From Nocardia speluncae NBRC 108251 (GTDB lineage: Bacteria; Actinomycetota; Actinomycetes; Mycobacteriales; Mycobacteriaceae): a DNA stretch of 64,000 nucleotides. The stretch lies in assembly GCF_001613245.1 (NCBI RefSeq), contig NZ_BDBZ01000002.1, positions 62,001 through 126,000 of the forward strand, read 5' to 3'. The number at the start of each line of letters is the position of its first letter. Position 1 is the stretch's first letter. The position numbers were made by a program, and so were the translations under genes. The notes below the pieces were generated by a model. It was not told the DNA's origin. It saw only the letters and a program-made list of their open reading frames with translations, and did not search any database. This document shows, piece by piece, positions 36,749 through 45,791 of this stretch.

Positions 36749-38218
36749 ATGAGCACGCAACCTGTTGGGGACGGCCGACACCGCGTCGTAGTGATCGGAT
36801 CCGGATTCGGCGGCCTGTTCGGGACCAAACACCTCAAGCGAGCCGACGTCGACGTCACGCTCATCTCCAAGAGCACAACCCACCTGTTCCAGCCGCTGCT
36901 CTACCAGGTCGCCACCGGAATCCTGTCGGTCGGCGAGATCGCGCCCGCGACCCGGCTGGTACTCCGGAAACAGAAGAACGCCCGGGTGCTGCTGGGCGAG
37001 GTCACCGATATCGACCTGACGCAACGCACTGTCACCTCGGTGCTACTCGGCGAATCGACCGTGACCCCCTACGACAGCCTGATCGTCGCGACCGGCGCAC
37101 AGCAGTCGTATTTCGGCAACGACCAGTTCGCCACCTTCGCCCCCGGCATGAAAACCATCGACGACGCCCTCGAACTACGCGGCCGTATCCTCGGTTCCTT
37201 CGAACAGGCCGAGGTCGCGCGGACGCAGGAGGAACGCGACCGGCTGCTCACCTTCGTGGTGGTGGGCGCCGGCCCCACCGGGGTCGAGCTGGCAGGCCAG
37301 ATCGCCGAACTGTCCGACCGCACACTCGAGGGCACATTCCACAACATCGACCCGCGCGATGCCCGGGTGATCCTGGTCGAAGGCGCGGGTGCGGTCCTCG
37401 GCCCCATGGGGCCGAAGCTGGGCGGCAAGGCGCAGCGCCGGCTCGAATCCATGGGTGTGGAGATCCAGTTGAACGCCCTGGTGACCGATGTCGACGCGCA
37501 CGGTGTGACGGTGAAGGACAAGGACGGCACCACCCGGCGGATCGAATCCGCCTGCAAGGTGTGGTCCGCCGGGGTGCAGGCCAGCCCGCTGGGCAAGATG
37601 CTGGCCGACCGTTCCGCCGGGACCGAAGTGGACCGCGCGGGCCGGGTGGTGGTGGAACCGGACCTCACCATCAAGGGACACCCCCACGTCTTCGTCGTCG
37701 GCGATCTGATGTCGGTACCCGACGTCCCCGGGCAGGCCCAGGGCGCGATCCAGGGCGCCACCTACGCCGCGAAGCAGATCAAGGCCGAGGTTGCCGGTAA
37801 CCAGACCCCGCAGGACCGGCGGCAGTTCAAGTACTTCAACAAGGGCAGTATGGCGACGATCTCGCGGTTCAGCGCGGTGTGCCAGGTGGGGAAGCTGGAA
37901 TTCGGCGGATTCATCGCCTGGCTGGCCTGGCTGGCGCTGCACCTGTACTACCTCGTCGGCTACCGGAGCCGGATCATCACGATCATCCAGTGGTTCGTGA
38001 CCTTCCTCGGCCGCGGCCGCGGCCAGATGGCGGCCACCGAACAATGGATCTTCGCGCGCCTCGCACTGGAGGCGGTGTACGGGGACAGCGAGGAGGGCGA
38101 GGAGATCGTGCGCGGTGCGGCGGGCCGCCGGCCGCCCGGCTCGTCACAGGCCAACCCCACCGGCAACGGGGTCCCGGCCACTGCCGAGAAGTCCGGGGGC
38201 GATCGTAAGGTCGGCTGA
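36749..38218 (+). CDS. ndh: Type II NADH dehydrogenase
   Basis: 489 residues. Non-proton-pumping NADH:menaquinone oxidoreductase, a main entry to the respiratory chain in mycolata. Dinucleotide motifs: VVVIGSGFGGLFGTKHL (FAD, residues 13-29) and LTFVVVGAGPTGVELAGQIAEL (NADH). The FAD-ribose site VFVVGDLMS and a quinone-site patch GAIQGATYAAKQI follow. The C-terminus has an amphipathic and hydrophobic region (FIAWLAWLALHLYYLVGYRSR) that anchors it to the membrane. The ATG has GAGGAG 6 bases upstream. Single gene between the P450 and the tandem secreted-protein genes. Confidence 0.93.
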   Translation: MSTQPVGDGRHRVVVIGSGFGGLFGTKHLKRADVDVTLISKSTTHLFQPLLYQVATGILSVGEIAPATRLVLRKQKNARVLLGEVTDIDLTQRTVTSVLLGESTVTPYDSLIVATGAQQSYFGNDQFATFAPGMKTIDDALELRGRILGSFEQAEVARTQEERDRLLTFVVVGAGPTGVELAGQIAELSDRTLEGTFHNIDPRDARVILVEGAGAVLGPMGPKLGGKAQRRLESMGVEIQLNALVTDVDAHGVTVKDKDGTTRRIESACKVWSAGVQASPLGKMLADRSAGTEVDRAGRVVVEPDLTIKGHPHVFVVGDLMSVPDVPGQAQGAIQGATYAAKQIKAEVAGNQTPQDRRQFKYFNKGSMATISRFSAVCQVGKLEFGGFIAWLAWLALHLYYLVGYRSRIITIIQWFVTFLGRGRGQMAATEQWIFARLALEAVYGDSEEGEEIVRGAAGRRPPGSSQANPTGNGVPATAEKSGGDRKVG

Positions 38219-38294
38219 CCGGCCGACATCCCAGGCGCCACCCCCCTCCGAAGCTAATATCGGGCAAACCGATAATTTCCGGAGAAAGGCGACC

Positions 38295-39398
38295 ATGGGT
38301 AAGCACAGAGCTCCCGGTGTCACCCGGCGCGCTACCGGATCGGTCGTCGCGGCGGGCGCGGTACCGCTCATCGCGACACTGATCGGCGCCGGTACAGCCA
38401 ATGCCGAAGCACTCCCCGCTCCACCCTCGATCCCGGCACTCCCTTCTCTGCCCGCGCTCCCGGCGGGCCTCTTCCCCCCGGCTCCCGCGCCGGCCGTGGA
38501 AAATGCGGCAATCCCCACCACACCCGGCCCGGCGCCGCTCACTACACCCGACGCCCCGGCGCCCACCGCTATGGCCACGAATGTTTTCACCAGACCGGCC
38601 GCGCCGGTGCCGGCCCGGCCGGTAACACCTCCGCTCTCCGCACCGCTCGCGGACCTGTTCACCGTGCCTGCCGACTCGGCACCGGAATCGGCCGATGCCG
38701 GCGCACCGGCTCCCGCTGCTCAGCCGCCGGCAACACCGGCCGCGCCGGACCCGGTCACGGCGGCAACCACCGCCGTCCAGGATGCTGTCCATTCGGTGAC
38801 CGATACGATCAGCGCGGCTGCGGCACCGCTGATTCGGCCCGTCCCCGCCATCGCACCGCCTGCCGCGCTCGCCGATCCGGGCGCGGCGCTGCTGTCCGCA
38901 CCTGCTTTTCGCACGCCCCGAGGCTCCCTGCCGGCGGCGCAGCCGGGCGTCCCCGAGGCGCCGATCGACGCACCGCCCGGCACACTGCGGATCGGTGATT
39001 TCGTGATCGCCGTGCCGTTCGATGCCGCCCCGGTCAACCAGGGCGCCGCGCAGGCCGAGGACCAGGTGTCGACCTACCTCGATTCGATGGGAGTGGAGCC
39101 CGGCCGGTCGGATCGGCTCGCCGCCCAGACCCTGGGTAACGCCGTCATCGGCGCCGGCATCGGCAACGCCGTCGCCGCGCCGGTCGCCATACCGTTCGCA
39201 ATGCTCGGCGCCGCACTGGGATTCGTGGCGGGGATACCGTTCCTGCCGACCGGCCTCGTCGTCGGCCCGGTCCTCGGCGCCGCGGTCGGGTACGGCATCG
39301 TCGCGGTGCCCGCCACGATCGCCGGGGCCGCACTCGGGGCGGCGTACGGCGTGACCGACGGTTTCACCACACCACTACTCGGCGGGGCCCAGCCGTGA
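38295..39398 (+). CDS. Secreted Pro/Ala-rich protein with glycine-rich hydrophobic C-domain (tandem copy 1)
   Basis: 367 residues from an ATG with GGAGAAAGG upstream (the leader is shared with copy 2). Basic n-region GKHRAPGVTRRATG, hydrophobic core VVAAGAVPLIATLIGAG, cleavage after ANA-E (about residue 39). The middle (40-230) is Pro/Ala-rich and disordered. A conserved domain starts near 230 (IDAPPGTLRIGDFVIAVPF ... GAAQAEDQVSTYLDSMGVE). Three or four small-residue hydrophobic segments follow (IGAGIGNAVAAPVAIPFAMLG, LVVGPVLGAAVGYGIVAVPA), glycine-zipper-like. It may insert in or line the cell envelope. Function unknown. Confidence 0.82.
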   Translation: MGKHRAPGVTRRATGSVVAAGAVPLIATLIGAGTANAEALPAPPSIPALPSLPALPAGLFPPAPAPAVENAAIPTTPGPAPLTTPDAPAPTAMATNVFTRPAAPVPARPVTPPLSAPLADLFTVPADSAPESADAGAPAPAAQPPATPAAPDPVTAATTAVQDAVHSVTDTISAAAAPLIRPVPAIAPPAALADPGAALLSAPAFRTPRGSLPAAQPGVPEAPIDAPPGTLRIGDFVIAVPFDAAPVNQGAAQAEDQVSTYLDSMGVEPGRSDRLAAQTLGNAVIGAGIGNAVAAPVAIPFAMLGAALGFVAGIPFLPTGLVVGPVLGAAVGYGIVAVPATIAGAALGAAYGVTDGFTTPLLGGAQP

Positions 39399-39840
39399 GC
39401 ACAGTCCGGTAGGCGGCTCGAGTCCCGCAGCCGGGCACCGGGGAGTGCGGCCTGTGCGTCCACAAGAACAGCGGTTCTGGTGTGGGTACCCGAGCCGGTA
39501 TCTCGGGTCGATACCGCGTGCCCGTAGTCGTTCCGAATTCCGATGAGTAGCCTGCCGAATCCGGCCCGGCTCGGCCGGATTCCGATCTGCCACGGCCGGG
39601 CGCCGGGTTCCCGGGTCATCGTTCGCCGGCATGAGGAATCGAGTCCGTCCGATCGATCACACAACCAGCGGAGCGGTCACTGCCGACCGGTACCGCAAAC
39701 CGACCGCTATCGATGTGCTGCGCAGTCTCGCTACCTGTTCAGGAACGCATTGCCCAGCAGTTTGAACAGGACGATCCCATCCGTCGCGCGTTCCGGTCCG
39801 AATGTCTGGCAAACCGACAATTTCCCGGAGAAAGGCGACC
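39399..39840. other. Intergenic spacer between tandem paralogs
   Basis: 442 bp. Open frames here lack ribosome sites and protein-like composition. It holds one clean hairpin (39557-39582). Separately, the 7-bp repeats CTGTTCA (39735-39741) and TGAACAG (39763-39769) are complementary. Its last bases are the leader repeated from copy 1 (GGCAAACCGA then TTTCC-GGAGAAAGGCGACC). Confidence 0.6.
39557..39582. terminator. Hairpin between the tandem secreted-protein genes
   Basis: Arms GAATCCGGCC (39557-39566) and GGCCGGATTC (39573-39582), 10-bp perfect stem and 6-base loop, 159 bp after copy 1's stop. Possible terminator or attenuator; no T-run. Confidence 0.45.
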
Positions 39841-40704
39841 ATGGGTAAGCACAGAGCTACCGGTCCGGCTCGGCGGGCTGCGGGATCGGTGGTAGCGGCG
39901 GGCGCGGTACCGCTCATCGCGACACTGATCGGCGCCGGTACGGCCAATGCCGAAGCACTCCCCGCTCCACCCGCGTCACCCCCGATTCCCGCTCTACCGG
40001 CGAATCCGCTCCAGCCGGCATCCGCCACACCCGATCCGGTCCGCGATCTCACCACCGTTGTACACGATGCGACCCAGGTGGCAGTACGGTCCGCTACCGA
40101 TACGTTCGGGATGGTGGCGGCACCGTTGCTTCCCGCCCCGCCGGCTCCGGCGCCGGCGGCGGTCGCCGAACCGGTCCCGACGCCGGCGACCCGGCAGTTG
40201 CCCACACATGCCTACCTCGCTCCGCAGGGCGAGTTGCACGCGCCGATGCCGGTGGCACCGGTAGCACCGATCGAGGCGCCGCCCGGCAAACTCCGGATCG
40301 GCAACGTCGTCATGGATGCGCCGCCGTTCGATGTCCGGGAGATCAATACCGGCGCCGCGCAGGCGGAAGCGCAGGTGGCGACCTTCTATGATTCGGTGGG
40401 CGTGGAGCGCAGCCGGTCGGACCGGATGGCCGCACAGACCGTGGGTTCGGCGGCCATCGGCGCATCGGTCGCCAATACGCTGGCTTCCCCGATCGCGACC
40501 ACCTCTGCGATGGTGGGGGCGGTCGCCGGGCTGATCTCCGGTGTTCCGTTCCTGCCGATCGGTCTCGTCGTGGGCCCGGTGCTCGGCGCCGCCATCGGCT
40601 ACGCGGTGATCGCGGCACCCGCGATGGCCGTCGGGGCGGCGGTCGGCGGGGCGGTCGGCGCGGCCGAAGGGTACACCGCCGCACCGTTCGGCGCGGCCCC
40701 GTAG
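39841..40704 (+). CDS. Secreted Pro/Ala-rich protein with glycine-rich hydrophobic C-domain (tandem copy 2)
   Basis: 287 residues, a shorter paralog of copy 1. Same start context (GGAGAAAGG, then GACC ATGGGTAAGC) and same signal peptide (GKHRATGPARRAAG, VVAAGAVPLIATLIGAG, ANA). The Pro-rich middle is about 80 residues shorter and unrelated in detail. The conserved domain aligns: IEAPPGKLRIGNVVMDAPPF, TGAAQAEAQVATFYDSVGVE, then hydrophobic ANTLASPIATTSAMVGAVAG and LVVGPVLGAAIGYAVIAAPA. It is closed by a 15-bp stem terminator. The pair looks like a recent lineage-specific duplication. Confidence 0.82.
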   Translation: MGKHRATGPARRAAGSVVAAGAVPLIATLIGAGTANAEALPAPPASPPIPALPANPLQPASATPDPVRDLTTVVHDATQVAVRSATDTFGMVAAPLLPAPPAPAPAAVAEPVPTPATRQLPTHAYLAPQGELHAPMPVAPVAPIEAPPGKLRIGNVVMDAPPFDVREINTGAAQAEAQVATFYDSVGVERSRSDRMAAQTVGSAAIGASVANTLASPIATTSAMVGAVAGLISGVPFLPIGLVVGPVLGAAIGYAVIAAPAMAVGAAVGGAVGAAEGYTAAPFGAAP

Positions 40705-40711
40705 TGATCGC

Positions 40712-40745
40712 CGGGTGTCCGGCGGCATGCGCCGCCGGACACCCG
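40712..40745. terminator. Strong hairpin terminator after copy 2
   Basis: Arms CGGGTGTCCGGCGGC (40712-40726) and GCCGCCGGACACCCG (40731-40745): perfect 15-bp stem, 4-base loop ATGC, 8 bases past the stop. Confidence 0.8.
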
Positions 40746-41038
40746 CTTACCCCGGTCGAGCAGTTCCTGCAAAAGGACCGCGCGAATCAGCGGTGCGCGG
40801 ACAGGCGAGGGCCGGCCACAGACGGCCGGAAACCCGCCGCGCCATGCTCGACAGCGCCCCCGAATATCAGCACCACAGCCGCACCGGCCCGACCGCACGG
40901 ATGACCGCTCGTCACGTTGGTCGAATCGCCGTTATCCGGTCCCGGCACGATGAGCGCGCGACCGGCCCCACCGAGACGCACCACGATGCCCGGTACCCCG
41001 CCGAGACCGAATCCTCCCGGCCGTGTTTCGATCCTCGC
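40746..41038. other. Upstream region of the cyclase gene
   Basis: About 290 bp between the terminator and the chosen GTG. An in-frame ATG at 40901 could extend the cyclase by 46 polar residues, but they do not resemble family N-termini. No other gene was recognised. Confidence 0.45.
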
Positions 41039-42145
41039 GTGCGCGCCGATATCGTGATCTGCGGTCTGGGCCCGGCCGGCCGAGCGCTCGCCTACCGATG
41101 CCTGGTGCGGGGTATGTCGGTGATCGTGGTCGATCCGAATCCACGGCGGCACTGGCGGGCGACCTACGCCGCCTGGACCGACGAACTCCCGGCCTGGCTG
41201 GCCGGCACCACCCTCGCGGCAACGGTCGCCCTGCCGCGCGCCTACGGCCTGCGCGCGCACACGATCCCCCGCTCGTACTCGGTGCTCGACACGGGGCGCC
41301 TCCAGCGCAGCCTCGACATCACCGGAGCCACCGTGCTCACCGGCCGGGCCACCAGGCTCGACCGGCACATCGTCACCCTGGATACCGGCCGGACGTTGCA
41401 GGCCGAGCGTGTGATCGACGCGCGCGGCCTGCGACGCCGGCCCGGCCGGGCCGAACAGACGGCCTACGGCCTGATCCTCGACGATCCCGGACCCGACGAG
41501 CCGGCGCTGTTCATGGACTGGCGTGCCGATAACGGCGCTGACCCCGGCTCGCCACGGTCGTTTCTGTACAGGATCCCGATCGGCGGCGACCGCGTCCTTT
41601 TCGAGGAGACCTGCCTGGTGGGGGCACCACCGATCGACCTCGGTGAACTCGCCCGCCGATTGCGCTGTCGATTACGAGCTCGCGGCATACCGGTACGCGG
41701 CGACGAACCGGTCGAACGGGTCCGCTTTCCGGTCGTGGGCGGCGCCCCGCGGCCGGGCCGATTCGGTGCCGCCGGCGGGTACTTGCATCCGGCCACCGGA
41801 TACAGCGTGGGGGCGGCTCTGGCCGCGGCCGGCGATATTGCGGACGGTCACACGCGCGTGCCGAATGCGGCCCGAGCCGTATATCGCCTGCGCCGCGCCG
41901 GGCTCCGGGCCTTGCTCGCGCTGCCGCCGAGTGAACTTCCCGGCTTTTTCGACGCGTTCTTCGAGCTCGATATCAACCTGCAATACGCCTATCTGTCCGG
42001 ACGCGCCGACTTCGCAGGCACCGTCGCCGCGATGACCAGGCTGTTCGCGGGAGTACCTCCCGGTACCCGCGCGCGGCTGGCCGCTGCGACACTCCATCTC
42101 CCGCCGCTCTCGCCCCCGGGGTCCGGTTCGGTCATCATGGAGTGA
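41039..42145 (+). CDS. Lycopene-cyclase-like FAD-dependent cyclase
   Basis: 368 residues from GTG 41039, where the dinucleotide fold begins (DIVICGLGPAGRALAYR). Features of CrtY/CrtL-type cyclases: early FAD loop, ATYAAWTDELPAWL (the family's WxDE patch region), IDARGL, a mid-protein FMDWRA, the YRIPIGGDRVLFEETCLVG block and GAAGGYLHPATGYSVG. The family converts lycopene ends to beta-rings without net redox. No other carotenoid gene is near, so it may act in trans or on another isoprenoid. Its stop shares one base with the ku start (TGATG). Confidence 0.8.
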   Translation: MRADIVICGLGPAGRALAYRCLVRGMSVIVVDPNPRRHWRATYAAWTDELPAWLAGTTLAATVALPRAYGLRAHTIPRSYSVLDTGRLQRSLDITGATVLTGRATRLDRHIVTLDTGRTLQAERVIDARGLRRRPGRAEQTAYGLILDDPGPDEPALFMDWRADNGADPGSPRSFLYRIPIGGDRVLFEETCLVGAPPIDLGELARRLRCRLRARGIPVRGDEPVERVRFPVVGGAPRPGRFGAAGGYLHPATGYSVGAALAAAGDIADGHTRVPNAARAVYRLRRAGLRALLALPPSELPGFFDAFFELDINLQYAYLSGRADFAGTVAAMTRLFAGVPPGTRARLAAATLHLPPLSPPGSGSVIME

Positions 42146-43071
42146 TGCGGTCAATCTGGAAAGGCTCGATCGCGTTCGGGCTGGTGAACGTCCCCGTGAA
42201 GGTCTACACCGCCACCGAGGACCACGACATCCGGTTCCACCAGGTCCACGCCAAGGACGGCGGCCGGATCAAATACGACCGCGTCTGCACCGTCTGCGGG
42301 CAATCGGTGAAATTCGCCGATATCGATAAACAGTACGAATCACCGGAAGGCGAGAAGGTCGTGCTCACCGACGACGATTTCGCCAAACTACCGGTGGCCG
42401 AGAAACACGAGATCCCGGTTCTGCAATTCGTCCCGTCGGAGCAGATCGATCCGATCCTCTACGACAAGACCTACTATCTGGAGCCGGATTCGACCACACC
42501 CAAGGCCTATGTGCTGCTGGCCGCCACACTCGAACGTATCGACCGCACCGCCCTCGTCCATTTCACGCTGCGTCAGAAGACCCGGCTTGCCGCGATGCGA
42601 GTGCGCGACGGGATGCTGGTGCTGCAGACGCTGCTGTGGCCGGACGAGGTGCGCTCGGTATCGTTCGAATCGCTGGAGGAGGCCACGGCGCCCCGGCCGC
42701 AGGAAATAAAAATGGCCGAAACCCTTGTCGAGTCGATGTCCGACGATTTCGATCCCGATCAATTCACCGACGAATACCAGGTCGAACTGAAACGGTTGCT
42801 GGAGGAAGCGATCGCCAGCGGTGACGGAAAGGTTGCCGAACGCACCGAGGAACCGGCCGAGGAATCCGATGCCGAGGTGGTCGATCTGGTCGCTGCGCTG
42901 CAGCGCAGCCTGGAGGCCAGCGGTGCCCGCGGCGGCGAGCAGTCCGGTACCCGTGGTGGTGGGAAATCCGGCGGTACGAAATCCGCCGGTGAGAAGAGTT
43001 CCGGCGCCGCGAAAACCCGCAAGACCTCCCCGCGTAAAACTGCCCAGAAGCGAACCCGTAAAGGCGCGTGA
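42145..43071 (+). CDS. ku: Ku DNA end-binding protein
   Basis: 308 residues from ATG 42145 in TGATG, overlapping the cyclase stop by 1 base. The Ku core is intact: MRSIWKGSIAFGLVNVPVKVY at the N-terminus, VCTVCGQSVKFADIDKQYE, and LRQKTRLAAMRVRDGMLVLQTL. Residues after about 255 form a Gly/Lys/Arg-rich basic tail (GGKSGGTKSAGEKSSGAAK) as in mycobacterial Ku. It recruits LigD for non-homologous end joining; no ligD lies in the window. Translation-coupled to an unrelated cyclase, probably fortuitous co-transcription. Confidence 0.93.
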   Translation: MRSIWKGSIAFGLVNVPVKVYTATEDHDIRFHQVHAKDGGRIKYDRVCTVCGQSVKFADIDKQYESPEGEKVVLTDDDFAKLPVAEKHEIPVLQFVPSEQIDPILYDKTYYLEPDSTTPKAYVLLAATLERIDRTALVHFTLRQKTRLAAMRVRDGMLVLQTLLWPDEVRSVSFESLEEATAPRPQEIKMAETLVESMSDDFDPDQFTDEYQVELKRLLEEAIASGDGKVAERTEEPAEESDAEVVDLVAALQRSLEASGARGGEQSGTRGGGKSGGTKSAGEKSSGAAKTRKTSPRKTAQKRTRKGA

Positions 43072-43079
43072 GCCCCCGG

Positions 43080-43601
43080 TTACAGGGCTTGGATGAACCA
43101 GTCCAGGAAGCCCTCGGACTCGGTACTGCTGCGGTGGTAGTGGAATCCGAGCTGATGAGCGAGTGCGATGTCCGATTTGTGGTCCGTATCGATTCGAAGC
43201 ACCGCCTCATCCGCCGAATCATTGCGGGCCAGATACCGGCAGGCCAGCACAATCGTCCGGCCGGGCACTCCACTGCCGCGCCACGGCGGGTGGATTCCGT
43301 AGCTGATATCGGCCTGGCGTTTCGCCAGGAATTCCGGTTCCAGCGTCACATCCAGCGTCCCCGCCAGCGCATACGACGATACGTCCACCACGGTAAATGT
43401 TTTCCGAGGCCCGTCGGTGGCCCACTCCGCGGCGCACCGTTCGAATTCCGCCATCGTCTTCGGTGGGCCGGGCCCGGCCGTCCGGCGCACCGACTCCCGA
43501 TCCAGGGCGGCCAGGTGCGCGGCGGCGTCGGCGACCTCGATCGGCCGTAGCCCGATCACCCCATCCGATATCAGCACGTGATCATGATCTGCATATTTCA
43601 C
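43080..43601 (-). CDS. GNAT-family N-acetyltransferase
   Basis: 173 residues if GTG 43601 is used; TTG 43613 is an alternative. Order matches GNAT RimJ/RimL-type folds: IGLRPIEVADAAAHLAALD at the start, AGTLDVTLEPEFLAKRQADISYGIHP (strands 4-5), the acetyl-CoA P-loop-like PPWRGSGVPGRTI, then VLRIDTDHKSDIALAHQLGF. Substrate unknown. Ends 8 bp from the convergent ku gene. Confidence 0.8.
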   Translation of the reverse strand: MKYADHDHVLISDGVIGLRPIEVADAAAHLAALDRESVRRTAGPGPPKTMAEFERCAAEWATDGPRKTFTVVDVSSYALAGTLDVTLEPEFLAKRQADISYGIHPPWRGSGVPGRTIVLACRYLARNDSADEAVLRIDTDHKSDIALAHQLGFHYHRSSTESEGFLDWFIQAL

Positions 43602-43753
43602 GGCATTCGACAAGCCCCATGGACGGCGAGCCGCCGAAGAGAATTACAGGGCGCACCGGAAAAGCCGGCGAGCAACAATTCCGCGACACGCAATCGTGCG
43701 GACACGCCCGCAGTACAGGACCGGCACCGTTTGCCGGGTGGATACTCGGGACT

Positions 43754-44659
43754 ATGACCGATAACCAGGAGGATCCGCATCGGCTCGTATCCGCTGCCGT
43801 GGTGGTGGGCGTGGACGGCACCCCCGCCTCTCATTCGGCCATCCGCTGGGGCGCCACGGTGGCCGCCCGGCGAGGGCGGCGGCTCATCCTGGCCTACGGG
43901 ATGAATTCCACCCCGGCCAAAACCTGGCTGGTCGCCTATAAGCCGATGGTCGACGAGGCCGTGCAGACCCTGCGCACGCACGGCGAACAGGCATTGGCCA
44001 CCGGCGTGCAGGTCGTCCACGAGGCCGCGCCGGAACTGGCACCGGACACCCTGCTCTCCGAACACAGCCCCGCCAAAATGCTGATCGAATTGTCCAAATC
44101 CGCGCATATGGTGGTGCTGGGGTCGCGCCGCGGCGGCGCGATCGCGCATCTGGGGTCGACCATTCTGGCGGTCGCTTCGCACGGGCAGGGCACCATCGTC
44201 GCGGTCCGCGAGGACAACGAGGACATCACGGACGGCCCCGTGGTGGTCGGGGTCGACGGCAGCCCGGTCAGCGATACCGCCGTCGCCGCCGCATTCGCCG
44301 AGGCTGCCGAACGGGGAGCCGAACTGGTCGCGGTGCACACGTGGAGCGACCTCACCTTCACCGAATTCGCCAGTACCGGTTACATCGAGATCCCGGCCGA
44401 GGATCTGCAGACCGCCGAACAGGCCGTGCTCGCCGAGCGGCTGGCCGGATGGCAGCAGCGCTACCCGGAGGTCACCGTGCGGCGCGAGGTGTATCCCTCG
44501 ACCCCGGCAATGCATCTGCGCGAATGGTCCGAACGCGCCCAACTGGTGGTGGTGGGCAGCCGCGGCCGGGGCGGATTCCGTGGACTGTTGCTCGGCTCGA
44601 CCAGTCAGTCGCTGATCCAGCGGGCCGCCTGCCCGGTCATGATCACCCGGCCGGGCTGA
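43754..44659 (+). CDS. Universal stress protein, tandem Usp domains
   Basis: 301 residues, two Usp domains (about 14-150 and 158-301). Each begins with VVVGVDG and the second ends VVVGSRGRGGFRGLLLGSTSQSLIQRAACPV, containing the ATP-binding GxxGxGx9G(S/T) motif. The first domain's equivalent is VVLGSRRGGAIAHLGSTI, a degraded version. Typical actinobacterial stress or dormancy protein; may bind ATP. Single gene. Confidence 0.9.
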   Translation: MTDNQEDPHRLVSAAVVVGVDGTPASHSAIRWGATVAARRGRRLILAYGMNSTPAKTWLVAYKPMVDEAVQTLRTHGEQALATGVQVVHEAAPELAPDTLLSEHSPAKMLIELSKSAHMVVLGSRRGGAIAHLGSTILAVASHGQGTIVAVREDNEDITDGPVVVGVDGSPVSDTAVAAAFAEAAERGAELVAVHTWSDLTFTEFASTGYIEIPAEDLQTAEQAVLAERLAGWQQRYPEVTVRREVYPSTPAMHLREWSERAQLVVVGSRGRGGFRGLLLGSTSQSLIQRAACPVMITRPG

Positions 44660-44680
44660 GCGATACGGCCGGGCTCCGGT

Positions 44681-45592
44681 TCAGCCGAGCAGGCCGGCGA
44701 GCAGCGCCCGGGTGCGCTGTGCCTCCGCGCCGCCGGCGAAGACCGAGGCGACGAATTCGGTGGCACCGGCGTCGAATACCTCCCGCACCCGGGCGGCGAC
44801 CTGATCCTCGGTGCCGATGATCGCGAGATCCGCCGGTCCGGCAGCGCCCTCACGGTCCATCATCGCGCGGTAGGACGGCAGGGTGCCGTAGGTGGCGAAG
44901 GTGCGGGCGGCCCGTTCTCGCGCGGCGTCGGCATCGTCGGTCACCAGCACCGGTAGTGCGCAGACGATACGGGCCGGGGACCGGCCGGCGTCCGTGGCCG
45001 CCGCGGTGATGGTCGGGGCGATATGCTCCCGGATCGTGGCCGGGCCGGTCATCCACAACACGGTGCCGTCGGCGCGGCGCCCGGCGAGTTGCAACATCCG
45101 GGTGCCCATGGCGGCCAGCAGGACCGGGATCCGGCCCTCGTCCGGGATTGCGAGCTCCAGATTCCCGGCCAGGGTTTCACCGGTATAGGACACGGGCTGC
45201 CGTTGCAGCAAGGGATCGAGAATCGAGAGGTATTCGCGCATATGGCGGGCGGGCCGCTCGAATCCGTACCCGAACATGTTCTCGATGACGACGCGATGGG
45301 ACAGCCCGATACCGAGGGTCAGGCGATCGGGGCCCACCGCCAGTGCGGTCGTGCGGGCTTGCTGGGCCAGCGCGCCCGGATGCCGGGGGTAGGTCGGCAC
45401 CACGGCCGTCCCGAGCTCGATCTCCGGTACCCGGCTGCCCGCCACCGCCAGCGCGGTGAGCGCGTCGACGCCGAAGATATGCGACATCCAGGCCGATACG
45501 AACCCTTCGTCGGCGGTCCGGTGCAGGTCGTCGGTGAGCGCGCGCAGGGCGTCGCTTCCGGATCGTTCACTGAGCAGAATACCGATCCGCAC
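44681..45592 (-). CDS. LLM-class F420-dependent oxidoreductase
   Basis: 303 residues from GTG 45592 with AGGAGG 6 bases upstream. Luciferase-like fold: ELGTAVVPTYPRHPGALAQQA, LTLGIGLSHRVVIENMFGY, PVLLAAMGTRMLQLAG. The subfamily commonly named TIGR03564-like F420 LLM has this block order. Substrate unknown. Convergent with the Usp gene. Confidence 0.87.
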   Translation of the reverse strand: MRIGILLSERSGSDALRALTDDLHRTADEGFVSAWMSHIFGVDALTALAVAGSRVPEIELGTAVVPTYPRHPGALAQQARTTALAVGPDRLTLGIGLSHRVVIENMFGYGFERPARHMREYLSILDPLLQRQPVSYTGETLAGNLELAIPDEGRIPVLLAAMGTRMLQLAGRRADGTVLWMTGPATIREHIAPTITAAATDAGRSPARIVCALPVLVTDDADAARERAARTFATYGTLPSYRAMMDREGAAGPADLAIIGTEDQVAARVREVFDAGATEFVASVFAGGAEAQRTRALLAGLLG

Positions 45593-45791
45593 TGCGGGCC
45601 TCCTGGACGGTTCGTAGGGGTCTGGACCTCGATGGTTGCGGCCCCGACCCTAATGGACGCGGGACGGCGGAGCGCGGCGCCGGACCGTGTGGCCGCAGCC
45701 GTGCCCATACCGCCGCGGTACGGATACCCGAGCCGACCGACGCGCCCGTGATTTCCTCGACCCCGGGGCCGCGGCGGGGCATGCTGTGAGC

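Noticed and set aside
8777-42145. A carotenoid gene cluster joining the phytoene-desaturase-like and lycopene-cyclase-like genes.
   Set aside because: They are 31 kb apart with no crtB or crtE, and the first looks PYROXD2-like.
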